From Acidovorax sp. 69 (lineage in GTDB: Bacteria > Pseudomonadota > Gammaproteobacteria > Burkholderiales > Burkholderiaceae_C), in contig NZ_PGEP01000001.1 in the NCBI RefSeq assembly GCF_002797445.1, positions 723,001 through 787,000 on the forward strand: a stretch of DNA of 64,000 nucleotides. Direction: 5' to 3'. Position numbers and translations under genes: made by a program. The notes under the pieces were generated by a model. That model searched no databases, was not told the origin of the DNA, and worked only from the letters and a program-made list of their open reading frames with translations. Positions 52,229 to 60,398 of this stretch are shown here, piece by piece. The stretch's first letter is position 1; every line of letters begins with the position of its first letter.

Positions 52229-53719
52229 ATGGCTTCCACCATCAATACCAACATCGCCTCGCTCACTGCCCAGCGCAACCTGGGTATGAGTCAGACTTCT
52301 CTCAATACCTCGATTCAGCGCCTGTCGTCGGGCCTCCGTATCAACAGCGCCAAAGACGATGCCGCCGGCTTGGCGATTTCCGAGCGTTTCACTAGCCAGA
52401 TCCGCGGCCTGAACCAAGCGGTTCGCAACGCCAACGACGGTATCTCCCTGGCGCAAACCGCTGAAGGCGCGCTGAAGGCCTCCGGCGACATCCTGCAACG
52501 TGTGCGTGAACTGGCCGTGCAATCGGCCAACGCCTCCAACAGCGCTGGCGACCGCCAAGCCCTGCAGTCGGAAGTCGGCCAGCTGGTCTCCGAACTGGAC
52601 CGTATCTCGCAAACCACAGAATTCAACGGCGCCAAGTTGCTGGACGGCAGCTTCGGCACGCAACAATTCCAGGTGGGTGCCAATGCCAACCAGACCATCG
52701 TGGCGGCCACCGGCAACCTGCGCACCAGCGTCTACGGCAACAACCAGAACGTCGCCTCCAACGGCTCCGGCATCGGCGCACAAGCCCCTGCCAGCGGCAC
52801 CACGGCTGTGAACAACGGTGTGACCAGCGGCGCGGTGTCCATCAGCGGCTACTTGGGCACCGGCAGCCTGACCGTGGCCTCGAGCGCCACTGCCAAGGGC
52901 ACGGCCGACCAGATCAACGGTATCAAGGCCACCACCGGCGTGACCGCCACGGCCCGTACCGAAGTGCGCCTTGCTGGCATGGCATCGGCTGGCTCCTACT
53001 CGCTGACACTCGAAGGCGACAACGTGGGCGCCGCCCGCACCGTGTCCTTCACGCTGACCTCCGCCACCGGCACCGACCGCCTGTCGGCCGCTGTGTCCGC
53101 CATCAACGACCAGACCGCCAAGACCGGTATCAACGCTTCGCTGAGCTCGGACGGCACGCAAGTGATCCTGACCAACGCCACCGGCAATGATATTGTGGTC
53201 GGCGACACCGCCAACGCCAACGCTGCTGCCGTCACGGTGACGGGCTACGACGCCGCAGGCGCCAGCAACGGCACGGCCCGCACGCTGGCCGCCGATACCA
53301 CGGCAGAAAACGTCTCCACCGGTGGCTACATCACGCTCGACTCGGAAAAGTCGTTCGCCCTGACCTCCGCCAGCAACCAGCTGGACGCCGGCGGCTCGTC
53401 GCTGCAAACGGTGGCCAACCTGGACGTGACCACGTTCGGCAACGCCACCAACGCCCTGAAGACAGTGGACTCCGCCCTGTCCTTCATCAACGGTGAACGC
53501 GCCAAGCTCGGTGCTCTGCAATCGCGCTTCGAAACCTCGATCAGCAACCTGCAAGTGACGTCGGAAAACCTGTCTTCTTCGCGCAGCCGCATCCTGGATG
53601 CCGACTTCGCTGCAGAAACGGCCAACCTGTCGCGCTCGCAGATCCTGCAACAGGCCGGCACGGCGATGGTGGCTCAGGCCAACCAGTTGCCCCAAGGTGT
53701 GCTGGCCCTGCTGCGTTAA
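52229..53719 (+). CDS. fliC: Flagellin 2
   Basis: A 496-residue flagellin, [19 protein letters not shown] through [31 protein letters not shown] lies about 8 bases before the ATG; the longer upstream frame is not conserved. Both terminal D0/D1 domains are complete. About residues 240-290 and 330-360 are almost unchanged from flagellin 1, whereas differences cluster at the D1 edges and near residues 185-240. It probably forms the filament alone or mixed with flagellin 1. It is followed by a hairpin terminator and then fliD. Confidence 0.97.
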   Translation: MASTINTNIASLTAQRNLGMSQTSLNTSIQRLSSGLRINSAKDDAAGLAISERFTSQIRGLNQAVRNANDGISLAQTAEGALKASGDILQRVRELAVQSANASNSAGDRQALQSEVGQLVSELDRISQTTEFNGAKLLDGSFGTQQFQVGANANQTIVAATGNLRTSVYGNNQNVASNGSGIGAQAPASGTTAVNNGVTSGAVSISGYLGTGSLTVASSATAKGTADQINGIKATTGVTATARTEVRLAGMASAGSYSLTLEGDNVGAARTVSFTLTSATGTDRLSAAVSAINDQTAKTGINASLSSDGTQVILTNATGNDIVVGDTANANAAAVTVTGYDAAGASNGTARTLAADTTAENVSTGGYITLDSEKSFALTSASNQLDAGGSSLQTVANLDVTTFGNATNALKTVDSALSFINGERAKLGALQSRFETSISNLQVTSENLSSSRSRILDADFAAETANLSRSQILQQAGTAMVAQANQLPQGVLALLR

Positions 53720-53769
53720 TTGGCAGTGGGCTAGGCGGTCAGGGCGTTGCAGCGTCCTTACAGGACCTC

Positions 53770-53800
53770 GGCGGCGGCAGATAATTCTGTCGCCGCCCTT
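53770..53800 (+). terminator. Terminator after fliC2
   Basis: GGCGGCGGCAG (53770-53780), a 6-base loop and CTGTCGCCGCC (53787-53797) pair with one G-U, followed by CTTTCGCTTTC. It starts 50 bases after the fliC2 stop and separates it from fliD. Confidence 0.75.
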
Positions 53801-53921
53801 TCGCTTTCTGGAAGGCGGGTGCCAGGACCGCTGGATAAGACAGGTTTCCTGGTGTGAATACGGACGATGCTGGCGGCCATTCGGCGCCATAATTTCCGTT
53901 GAACCAGTTCAGGAGGTTGGT

Positions 53922-55355
53922 ATGGCCACGATTTCATCTGTAGGTGTCGGCACGAGCGGACTTGACGTCAAGAGCATTATTACCAAGTTGGTTGAGTTGG
54001 AAAAAGAGCCCCTGAACAAGCTCACCTTGCAGGCAGCCACGGTCAAAACCAAGATATCGGCCTATGGCCAAATCAAGTCGCTGGTGTCCACGCTGCAAGA
54101 TGCAGCGAGCAAGCTCACCAGCGTCACCGGCTGGAATGGCGTCAGCACCACCTCTTCAGACTCCAAGTTCGTTTCCGCCTCCGCGGTGGGAGGGACACTG
54201 CCCACCACTTTCAGCGTTGAGGTGCAAAGCTTGGCCAAGGCGCAAGCCACCGCTTCGGCGGCATTGTTGCCTGTGGGGGGGGCGCTAGGCTCCGGAACCT
54301 TGCGCCTGGAGTTGGGTAAATGGAGCGTGGCCCCCGCATCTTTTACCCCGGGCAGCGGCCAGCCTGTGGACATCACCATCAGTGCCAGCGACAAACTGGC
54401 GGATGTCGCCAGCAAGATCAACGGCGCCAATGCTGGCGTGACGGCCTCTATCCTGACCGACGCCTCTGGTGAGCGCCTGCTGTTGCGCAGCAAGACCACT
54501 GGCGAAGACGCCGGGTTTCGTTTGAGCGCGCTGGAAGACGGTGACATCGACCCACTGAGTGCTGGCAACACGGACGCAACGGGGCTGTCGCGTTTGGTGG
54601 CGGGCACCACGGTCACGCAGGCAGCCGCTAATGCCAATGCCACTGTCAATGGTATTGCGGTGTCCTCTGGTACCAACACTTTTGCTTCTACCATTTCGGG
54701 TGTGACGTTCAAAGCCGAGCAAGTCACTACGGCGCCTATTGAAATCACGGTGGGCAAGGACGACTCGGCGATCCAAAGCAACATCGATGGGTTCGTGAAA
54801 GCCTATAACGCTGTCAACCAGTTGCTTCAGGACGCCACGAAGTACGACGCCAAGACCGGCACGGCAGGTCTTCTGCAGGGGGATGCAACGGCGGTAGCTT
54901 TGCAAAATTCCTTGCGCAACGTAATCCAGTCGGTCACGACAGGGGGCGCGGCGTTTCAGCGTCTGGCGGATGTGGGAATCACCCAGCAACTCGGAGGCGA
55001 TTTGGCGGTAGACACTACCAAGCTGAACAAGGCGCTTGCCGCATCGCCTGATGATGTCAAAAATCTGTTCCGTAGTACGGGCGGTGGGGCCGCAGATGGC
55101 ATTGCGGTGCAGCTGAAGGCGCTCACTACCAATTTGTTGTCCAACGCCGGATTCTTTAAATCCAAGGATGACACCTTGCAGCTGAATCTGAAGCGCAATG
55201 GCCAGGACCAAACCCGGGTGAATGAGCGGGTGGATGCTTTTGAGAAGCGGATCACGCAGCGCTACAACGCGCTCGACACGCAGATGAGTAGCCTCAATGG
55301 ACTCAACGCCTACATCGCGCAGCAGGTGACAGCGTGGAATAAATCAAACGGTTGA
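53922..55355 (+). CDS. fliD: Flagellar filament cap protein FliD (HAP2)
   Basis: A 477-residue filament cap. The N-terminal domain shows SSVGVGTSGLDVKSIITKLVELEKEPLNKL, and the C-terminal domain NKALAASPDDVKNLF and the end MSSLNGLNAYIAQQVTAWNKSNG. AGGAGG lies 5 bases before the ATG. The sequence contains a run of eight G (54275-54282) read in frame as VGGALGSGT. FliT is its export chaperone. Confidence 0.97.
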   Translation: MATISSVGVGTSGLDVKSIITKLVELEKEPLNKLTLQAATVKTKISAYGQIKSLVSTLQDAASKLTSVTGWNGVSTTSSDSKFVSASAVGGTLPTTFSVEVQSLAKAQATASAALLPVGGALGSGTLRLELGKWSVAPASFTPGSGQPVDITISASDKLADVASKINGANAGVTASILTDASGERLLLRSKTTGEDAGFRLSALEDGDIDPLSAGNTDATGLSRLVAGTTVTQAAANANATVNGIAVSSGTNTFASTISGVTFKAEQVTTAPIEITVGKDDSAIQSNIDGFVKAYNAVNQLLQDATKYDAKTGTAGLLQGDATAVALQNSLRNVIQSVTTGGAAFQRLADVGITQQLGGDLAVDTTKLNKALAASPDDVKNLFRSTGGGAADGIAVQLKALTTNLLSNAGFFKSKDDTLQLNLKRNGQDQTRVNERVDAFEKRITQRYNALDTQMSSLNGLNAYIAQQVTAWNKSNG

Positions 55356-55361
55356 TGGGGC

Positions 55362-55388
55362 TTCAGTTTTTCTGGCGCAGGCCGATAA
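55362..55388 (+). promoter_or_regulatory. Sigma-28-like promoter of fliS
   Basis: TTCAGTTT (55362-55369), 11-bp spacer, then GCCGATAA (55381-55388), a perfect match in the -10 box and six of eight in the -35 box. It lies 30 bases upstream of the fliS start, just after the fliD stop. It is the best sigma-28 site in the window. Confidence 0.8.
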
Positions 55389-55418
55389 CTTAAGTAATAC
55401 CTCGGAAGGATTGTCAGC

Positions 55419-55868
55419 ATGTTCAGCGCCTACAGCCCCCGTGCAGCCAACGCTTACCAGCGCATCAACGTAGAGACCAGCATGCACACGATCGACCAGC
55501 ACCAGCTGGTCAGTCTGCTGTATGAAGGTGTTCTCAACACGATTGCCACAGCCCGCGGCGCCATGGCGCGTGGCGATGTGCTGGGCAAGGTCAACGCCAT
55601 TTCCAAGGCGATCCGGATCCTCGAAGAGGGCCTGAGCACGTCGCTCGACAAGGTCGATGGCGGCGAACTGGCCGAAAATCTGGGTGCCCTCTACGACTAC
55701 TGCATCCACCGCCTCATATTGGCCAACGCCCGCAATGACGACGCCATGATGCAAGAGGTGATGCGGCTGATTGAGCCCGTGGCGCTGGGTTGGAGTGAAA
55801 TCAAGAAGTCGGGCACCGGCGCTGCCGAAACGCCTGCCTCGGGCCAGCCAGTGCTGGTGGAGGCCTGA
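55419..55868 (+). CDS. fliS: Flagellin export chaperone FliS
   Basis: A 149-residue helical chaperone that binds the C-terminal D0 helix of flagellin. The sequence ANAYQRINVETSMHTIDQHQLVSLLYEGVLNTIATARGAMARGD is typical, as is LGALYDYCIHRLILANARND. GGAAGG lies about 10 bases ahead of the ATG. With both flagellins and fliD next door, it would serve both. It is followed at 2 bp by fliT. Confidence 0.97.
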   Translation: MFSAYSPRAANAYQRINVETSMHTIDQHQLVSLLYEGVLNTIATARGAMARGDVLGKVNAISKAIRILEEGLSTSLDKVDGGELAENLGALYDYCIHRLILANARNDDAMMQEVMRLIEPVALGWSEIKKSGTGAAETPASGQPVLVEA

Positions 55869-55870
55869 CC

Positions 55871-56170
55871 ATGTCACATATGTTGATTGACTACTACAAA
55901 GCGATTGAAGACAGCAGTGCCAAGATGCTGGAGGCTGCCAAGCTCAAGGATTGGGATGGGGTGGTTCGCTATGAGGGGGCCTGTGCCGTGCTGATTGAGC
56001 AGCTGCGGTTCAAGTCGCAAGAACACGATTTGTCGCCCGAGCACCGCGGCGAAAAGACGCGCATCATGCAGCGCATCCTGCGCAACGATGCTCAGATCCG
56101 TTGCTTGGCCGAGCCTTGGCTGGCCCAGTTCGAGCATCTGTTCGAAGGGCAGCCTCAGATGATGCACTGA
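55871..56170 (+). CDS. fliT: Flagellar protein FliT
   Basis: A 99-residue helical protein of the FliT type (YYKAIEDSSAKMLEAAKLKDWDGVVRYEGACAVLIEQLRFKSQ), a chaperone for FliD that in other bacteria also inhibits FlhDC. Sequence similarity is modest, so position directly after fliS (2 bp) supports the call. The N-terminus is short. It is followed by a repeat copy and a strong terminator. Confidence 0.88.
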   Translation: MSHMLIDYYKAIEDSSAKMLEAAKLKDWDGVVRYEGACAVLIEQLRFKSQEHDLSPEHRGEKTRIMQRILRNDAQIRCLAEPWLAQFEHLFEGQPQMMH

Positions 56171-56225
56171 GGCCCACAGCGGGGCGCTTGCTAGGCCCTG
56201 GTGGGTAATTGGGATGAAATGAGCC

Positions 56226-56272
56226 GGAGGCGCTTGAAATGAAAGCGCTAGTAGCTACAAAAAAGATAGTGA
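56226..56272 (-). repeat. Dispersed repeat copy E
   Basis: On the minus strand it shows TTTCACTATCTTTTTTGTAG, then CTACTAGCGCTTTCATTTCA and AGCGCC, aligning base by base with copies A and D. It is located after fliT. Confidence 0.65.
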
Positions 56273-56308
56273 AACTGCTGGCGGTTGCAGCAATGCACGC
56301 AAGGCACT

Positions 56309-56339
56309 AAAAAGCCACTCTGTTGCAGGGTGGCTTTTT
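56309..56339. terminator. Two-way terminator between fliT and fliE
   Basis: AAAAAGCCAC (56309-56318) and GTGGCTTTTT (56330-56339) pair perfectly, with an 11-base loop and T runs on both strands. It can end transcription of fliST and of fliE. Confidence 0.85.
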
Positions 56340-56370
56340 CAATTGGAGGCCGGATCTGATGTATGTGCTT

Positions 56371-56408
56371 GCCAAATAAGCGCTGCTAGCTATCAAATGC
56401 AGAGCAAA
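56371..56408 (+). repeat. Partial dispersed repeat copy F
   Basis: Contains AAGCGCTGCTAGCTATCAAA, a shortened form of the repeat with its AGCGCT and GCTAGC parts fused. It lies close to the fliE stop. Confidence 0.45.
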
Positions 56409-56488
56409 TGGGCGATGCAGGTGGTGACGGCGGGCGTGCCGCCCTGGCGATCTGGGGCTGCGCTCGTGCTGAATGCTGTCAGCCGTCT

Positions 56489-56800
56489 TCAAACCTGCAT
56501 GTTCATGATGTCGGTGTAGGCCTGCACCATACGGTTGCGTACATGCAGTGTGGCCTGAAAGCCGATCTGGGCCTTCTGGATGGCCACCATGGTTTCTTCC
56601 AGGCTCACGGATGGATTCTCCAGTTGCACTTCTTTCTGCAACTCGGACGAACGATTTTGCGAAGCGCTCACTGATTGAAGGGCGCCTTTGAGAGCGCCTG
56701 AAAATCCGACCTCTTCCCCCGTGTTTTGCGGCGCTGCAGCACGACGCGCCACGCCAGCGCCCGAGAGAGGGGCGGTTGAGCTTGTGATGCGAAGGTCCAT
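56489..56800 (-). CDS. fliE: Flagellar hook-basal body protein FliE
   Basis: A 103-residue adaptor between the MS ring and rod. The conserved C-terminal helix pair is visible: PSVSLEETMVAIQKAQIGFQATLHVRNRMVQAYTDIMNMQV. The N-terminus is poorly conserved, so the ATG at 56800 (MDLRITSSTAP) is chosen for length and position; longer frames begin far upstream inside the fliF control region. It is divergent from fliF. Confidence 0.95.
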   Translation of the reverse strand: MDLRITSSTAPLSGAGVARRAAAPQNTGEEVGFSGALKGALQSVSASQNRSSELQKEVQLENPSVSLEETMVAIQKAQIGFQATLHVRNRMVQAYTDIMNMQV

Positions 56801-56907
56801 GGCGGTATCCGTAGGGAATGGCGGTATGCTGTGTATCCTAGCCCCCGCCTCAGGGTTCATCGTTTTGAATTGATGGACAAACGGGTGGCTTATCCAGCGA
56901 ATATTTT

Positions 56908-56933
56908 GGAGTCGAGACCGAATAATCGACTCC
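56908..56933. promoter_or_regulatory. Inverted repeat in fliE-fliF control region
   Basis: GGAGTCGA (56908-56915) and TCGACTCC (56926-56933) are perfect 8-bp arms around a 10-base loop. They lie 42-67 bases upstream of the fliF start. It may be an operator or an RNA hairpin in the leader. Confidence 0.4.
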
Positions 56934-56974
56934 ACGCTTTGGTCTTTGCCAGGCCTGATTTACTGGAAAGCAAG

Positions 56975-58666
56975 ATGTCTGCTGTTGCTGAAGTCCCTCT
57001 CAATCCGCTACCGTCGCCGGCCAGTCCCAACTGGCTGCAGCGACTGTCTGCCCTCGACAGAGCGCAGCGCATGCGGCTGGGTGTGGGTGTGGCGCTGCTG
57101 GTGGCGGCTGCTGTGGCGGCCATTGTTCTGGGGCGTCAGCCTGACTACCGGGTGCTGTTTGCCAACCTGAATGACAAGGATGGCGGCGCGGTTGTGGCCC
57201 AACTGTCACAAATGAATGTGCCGTACAAGCACGCAGAGGGTGGCGGCGCCATTCTGATTCCTGCCGACCGTGTGCACGATGTGCGCCTTCGTCTGGCCAC
57301 CCAGGGTCTGCCCAAGGGGTCGGTGGCTGGTTTCGAATTGATGGAATCCAGCAAATTTGGGATGACGCAGTTTCAGGAGCGTCTCAACTTTCAGCGGGGG
57401 TTGGAGGGTGAACTCACTCGTTCCATCCAGGCGCTCTCTTCGGTGCAGGGTGCACGCGTGCACCTGGCGCTTCCCAATCAGAATGGTTTTTTCCGCGAAC
57501 AGCAAAAGCCGTCGGCTTCGGTGTTGGTGAGTCTGCATCCCGGCCGTATCTTGGATCGTGCCCAATTGGCAGGCATCGTGCATTTGGTGGCTTCCAGCGT
57601 GCCAGAGCTTGCGCCCTCTGCTGTCAGTGTGCTGGACGACACGGGCAAGTTGCTGTCCCAGTCGCCAGACAATGCCGCAGGCTCTGAAGTCAATGCGCAG
57701 CAGCTGCTGTATGTGCAGCAGATCGAGCAGCAGTACACCCGCCGTATCATGGACATCCTGGAGCCCGTGGTGGGTCGTGACAACGTCAAGGCGCAGGTGA
57801 CCGCCGAGGTGGATTTCACGCAGACGGAGTCCACATCGGAGCAGTTCCGCCCCAATCAGACACCCGACTCCAGCGCGATCCGCAGCCAGCAGGTGCTGGA
57901 AAGCCGGGGTAGTTCCAACAAGACGGCCACGGGCGTTCCAGGCGCTGTCGCCAATCAACCTCCAGCCCCCTCTGCGGCACCGATCAACGGCGCCAACCCG
58001 ACCCCCAACGCGGGCGGACAGCAGGGAGCCGAAGAGCAAACCAACAAGCGCGAGTCGACCACCAACTATGAAGTGGATAAAACCGTGCGTGTCACACGGG
58101 GCAGTGCGGGTGCAGTCAAGCGACTGAGCGCTGCCGTGGTGGTCAACTACCAGTCGAGCGAAGACAAGGGCAAGACGGTGACCAAGGCGCTCACGCCCGA
58201 GCAGGTGGAGCAAATGACAGCACTGGTGCGCGAAACCATTGGTTTTAACCGTGAGCGGGGCGATTCGGTCAATCTCATGAACACCCCGTTCCAGGTGACT
58301 GCCGCGCCGACCAATGACATTCCGTTGTGGAAGCAGTCCGAGGTGGTGGATCTGGCCAAGACTTTCGCTTGGCCCGTGGGTGCGGTTCTGTTTGCGGCCC
58401 TGGTGCTTTTCGGTCTGGTGCGGCCTGCCCTGAAGGGGAGCGCTCCCGTCAAGTCCGGCGCCAAGCCTGCGGCTGGCGGCCAACTGGATGCGCTGGAGGC
58501 AGAAACGCCCGAGCGCCCAGCGCTGCCCGCGCCCTCCAAGAGAGACGAGGTGGTGCCCGCGACGCCAGAGCAGTTGCGTCTGGAGGACGCCCGCGTGCTC
58601 GCCAAGGAGAATCCGGTCGCGGTGGCCAACATTCTCAAGACCTGGCTGAACGGCGACCCCGTCTAG
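56975..58666 (+). CDS. fliF: Flagellar MS-ring protein FliF
   Basis: A 563-residue MS-ring protein. Two membrane helices: about residues 36-54 (GVGVALLVAAAVAAIVLG) and 460-480 (PVGAVLFAALVLFGLV). The periplasmic YscJ-like domain has GFELMESSKFGMTQFQERLNFQRGLEGELTRSIQAL. The C-terminus, RLEDARVLAKENPVAVANILKTWLNGDPV, binds FliG. GGAAAG lies before the ATG. It heads fliFGHIJKL on the plus strand and is divergent from fliE. Confidence 0.98.
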   Translation: MSAVAEVPLNPLPSPASPNWLQRLSALDRAQRMRLGVGVALLVAAAVAAIVLGRQPDYRVLFANLNDKDGGAVVAQLSQMNVPYKHAEGGGAILIPADRVHDVRLRLATQGLPKGSVAGFELMESSKFGMTQFQERLNFQRGLEGELTRSIQALSSVQGARVHLALPNQNGFFREQQKPSASVLVSLHPGRILDRAQLAGIVHLVASSVPELAPSAVSVLDDTGKLLSQSPDNAAGSEVNAQQLLYVQQIEQQYTRRIMDILEPVVGRDNVKAQVTAEVDFTQTESTSEQFRPNQTPDSSAIRSQQVLESRGSSNKTATGVPGAVANQPPAPSAAPINGANPTPNAGGQQGAEEQTNKRESTTNYEVDKTVRVTRGSAGAVKRLSAAVVVNYQSSEDKGKTVTKALTPEQVEQMTALVRETIGFNRERGDSVNLMNTPFQVTAAPTNDIPLWKQSEVVDLAKTFAWPVGAVLFAALVLFGLVRPALKGSAPVKSGAKPAAGGQLDALEAETPERPALPAPSKRDEVVPATPEQLRLEDARVLAKENPVAVANILKTWLNGDPV

Positions 58667-58690
58667 CCATCGATTGCACGGACAACCACC

Positions 58691-59686
58691 ATGGACGATC
58701 AAGGCCTCCACGATGCTGCCATCATGCTGATGTCCCTCGGCGAAGAGGAGGCGGCCGAAGTTTTTAAGCACTTTTCTCCCAAGGAAGTGCAGAAGTTGGG
58801 CGAAACCATCGCGCGCATGCGCTCGGTCTCGCGCGAGAAGGTGGATGAGGTCATCAACAAGTTTTCGAATGCGGCCGCCGCGCAGAGCCTGTTGGTGTCC
58901 GATACCGGCAATTACGTGCGCGCCGTCCTCAAGCGCGCATTGGGTGACGACAAGGCGGGGCTGTTGATTGACCGCATCCTGCAGGGCGGGGATGTTTCCG
59001 GCATCGAAAGTCTCAAGTGGATGGACCCCCTCTCTGTGGCCGAGCTGCTGCGCAATGAGCATCCGCAGATCGTGGCCGCCATCCTCGTGCATCTGGACAG
59101 CGATCAGGCTTCTGGCATTTTGATGCACCTGACAGACCGTCAGCGCAGTGAAATCTTGTTGCGCGTGGCCACTCTGGAGGGTATTCAGCCCACGGCACTC
59201 AAGGACCTCAACGAGGTGCTGTTCAAGGTGTTGGCGGGTGGCGACAAGATCCGCAAGAGCTCGTTGGGTGGGGTCAAGGCGGCTGCAGAAATCATCAATA
59301 TGCTGGGCGGTAATATGGATGCCGTGGTGCTGGAGTCCATTCGTGGCTATGACCCGGAACTGGCCCAGAAGATCATGGACAAGATGTTCGTGTTCGAAGA
59401 TGTGCTCAAGCTCGACGACAAGGCCATCCAGACCGTGCTCAAGGAAGTGGCGTCCGAGACCCTCATTGTTGCTCTCAAGGGCGCCGTGCCAGAGCTGCGT
59501 GAGAAGTTCCTGTCGAACATGTCCTCGCGTGCTGCCGAAGCGCTGCGGGAAGACCTCGAGTCTCGGGGCCCGATGCGGTTGTCCGAGGTCGAATCACAAC
59601 AAAAAGAAATTCTCAAGACGGTGCGTCGTCTCTCGGACGAAGGCCAGATCATGATCAGTGCGGGTGGTGACGATGCCTTCGTCTAG
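58691..59686 (+). CDS. fliG: Flagellar motor switch protein FliG
   Basis: A 331-residue switch protein. The FliF-binding N-terminus is GLHDAAIMLMSLGEEEAAEVFKHFSPKEVQKLG. The middle carries the EHPQIVAAILVHLDSDQASGILMHLTDRQRSEILLRVATLEGIQPTAL segment. The torque domain has MFVFEDVLKLDDKAIQTVLKEV, with charged residues that meet MotA, and EKFLSNMSSRAAEALREDLE. Length is standard. It is 24 bp after fliF and overlaps fliH by 14 bases. Confidence 0.98.
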   Translation: MDDQGLHDAAIMLMSLGEEEAAEVFKHFSPKEVQKLGETIARMRSVSREKVDEVINKFSNAAAAQSLLVSDTGNYVRAVLKRALGDDKAGLLIDRILQGGDVSGIESLKWMDPLSVAELLRNEHPQIVAAILVHLDSDQASGILMHLTDRQRSEILLRVATLEGIQPTALKDLNEVLFKVLAGGDKIRKSSLGGVKAAAEIINMLGGNMDAVVLESIRGYDPELAQKIMDKMFVFEDVLKLDDKAIQTVLKEVASETLIVALKGAVPELREKFLSNMSSRAAEALREDLESRGPMRLSEVESQQKEILKTVRRLSDEGQIMISAGGDDAFV

Positions 59687-60398
59687 CCAGCGCTCTTACT
59701 CGCGCTTCATCCCCAGCGAAGAGGTGGGCGATTTCACGCAATGGAAGTTTGGCGCGGTAGATGGCTCTGATCTTGTGGAGCCTGAACCCGAGCCAGATCC
59801 CATTGCTGAAATCCCGGCCGAGATCGATGAGGCTGCGCAGCAGGCGCTTGTTCAGCAGGCTTGTGATGATGCGTATGCCGAAGGTTTTGCGCAGGGGCAG
59901 GCGGAGACTGGGCTGGAGTGGCAGCGGCGCATGGATGAATACATTGCCCAGCAGGGGCAGGAGGCGGCACAACGTCTGCTAGGGGTTTTGCAAACGTTGG
60001 ATGCGAGCCTGATCGACATGCAACAGCAAATGGCGCAGCAAGTGCTGGAGTTGGCGTGCGACATTGCACGCCAGGTGGTTCGCCAAGAGCTGTCCGTCAA
60101 TCCCAATGCCTTGCAGCCTGTCGTGCGGGAAGCTGTCGGCATGTTGGTGACCGAGGGGCGGCCCGCCACGGTGCGATTGAATCCGGTCGACATGGAAGCG
60201 ATGGCGGAGCCTTTGCGCGAGGAGATGGATGCCCCGGGCGTTCAATGGATGGCGGACGCTGCGGTGCCTGCGGGTGGCTGCCTTGTGGAATCCGCTGGAA
60301 CGGTGGTGGATGGAAGCATTGACAAGCGCTGGCAGCGCGCGATTGCGGCGCTGGGGCTCCAGTCGCCGTGGAGTGAGGGTGATGGCAATGACCGTTGA
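59673..60398 (+). CDS. fliH: Flagellar export ATPase regulator FliH
   Basis: A 241-residue negative regulator and tether of FliI. The N-terminal half has an acidic Pro/Glu segment ([23 protein letters not shown]) and a Gly/Gln-rich helix with small-residue repeats ([17 protein letters not shown]). The C-terminal V-type-like part includes [31 protein letters not shown]. The ATG at 59673 is chosen, which overlaps fliG by 14 bases; an upstream GTG is possible. It overlaps fliI by 17 bases. Confidence 0.93.
   Translation: MPSSSQRSYSRFIPSEEVGDFTQWKFGAVDGSDLVEPEPEPDPIAEIPAEIDEAAQQALVQQACDDAYAEGFAQGQAETGLEWQRRMDEYIAQQGQEAAQRLLGVLQTLDASLIDMQQQMAQQVLELACDIARQVVRQELSVNPNALQPVVREAVGMLVTEGRPATVRLNPVDMEAMAEPLREEMDAPGVQWMADAAVPAGGCLVESAGTVVDGSIDKRWQRAIAALGLQSPWSEGDGNDR

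Larger units (their letters stand above)
50415..53719. repeat. Head-to-head flagellin inverted repeat
   Basis: fliC1 (minus) and fliC2 (plus) are 1491 bp each and form an inverted repeat around a 323-bp spacer. Predicted proteins are about 89% identical without gaps. At DNA level one exactly identical stretch of 78 bases is seen, 51048-51125 against 53009-53086 in opposite orientation. Such a structure can support inversion of the spacer or gene conversion. Confidence 0.85.
56171..56488. other. Gap between fliT and fliE
   Basis: No gene is visible in this 318-bp gap between convergent fliT and fliE. It holds two dispersed-repeat copies, E (56226-56272) and F (56371-56408), around a strong two-way terminator (56309-56339). 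Confidence 0.7.

Noticed and set aside
52205..53890. 561-codon minus-strand frame opposite fliC2
   Set aside because: Antisense of a complete flagellin; no motif.
54275..54282. G8 run in fliD as a possible frameshift
   Set aside because: fliD reads through in frame to its normal C-terminus.
57206..59128. 640-codon minus-strand frame opposite fliF and fliG
   Set aside because: Antisense of two complete flagellar genes.
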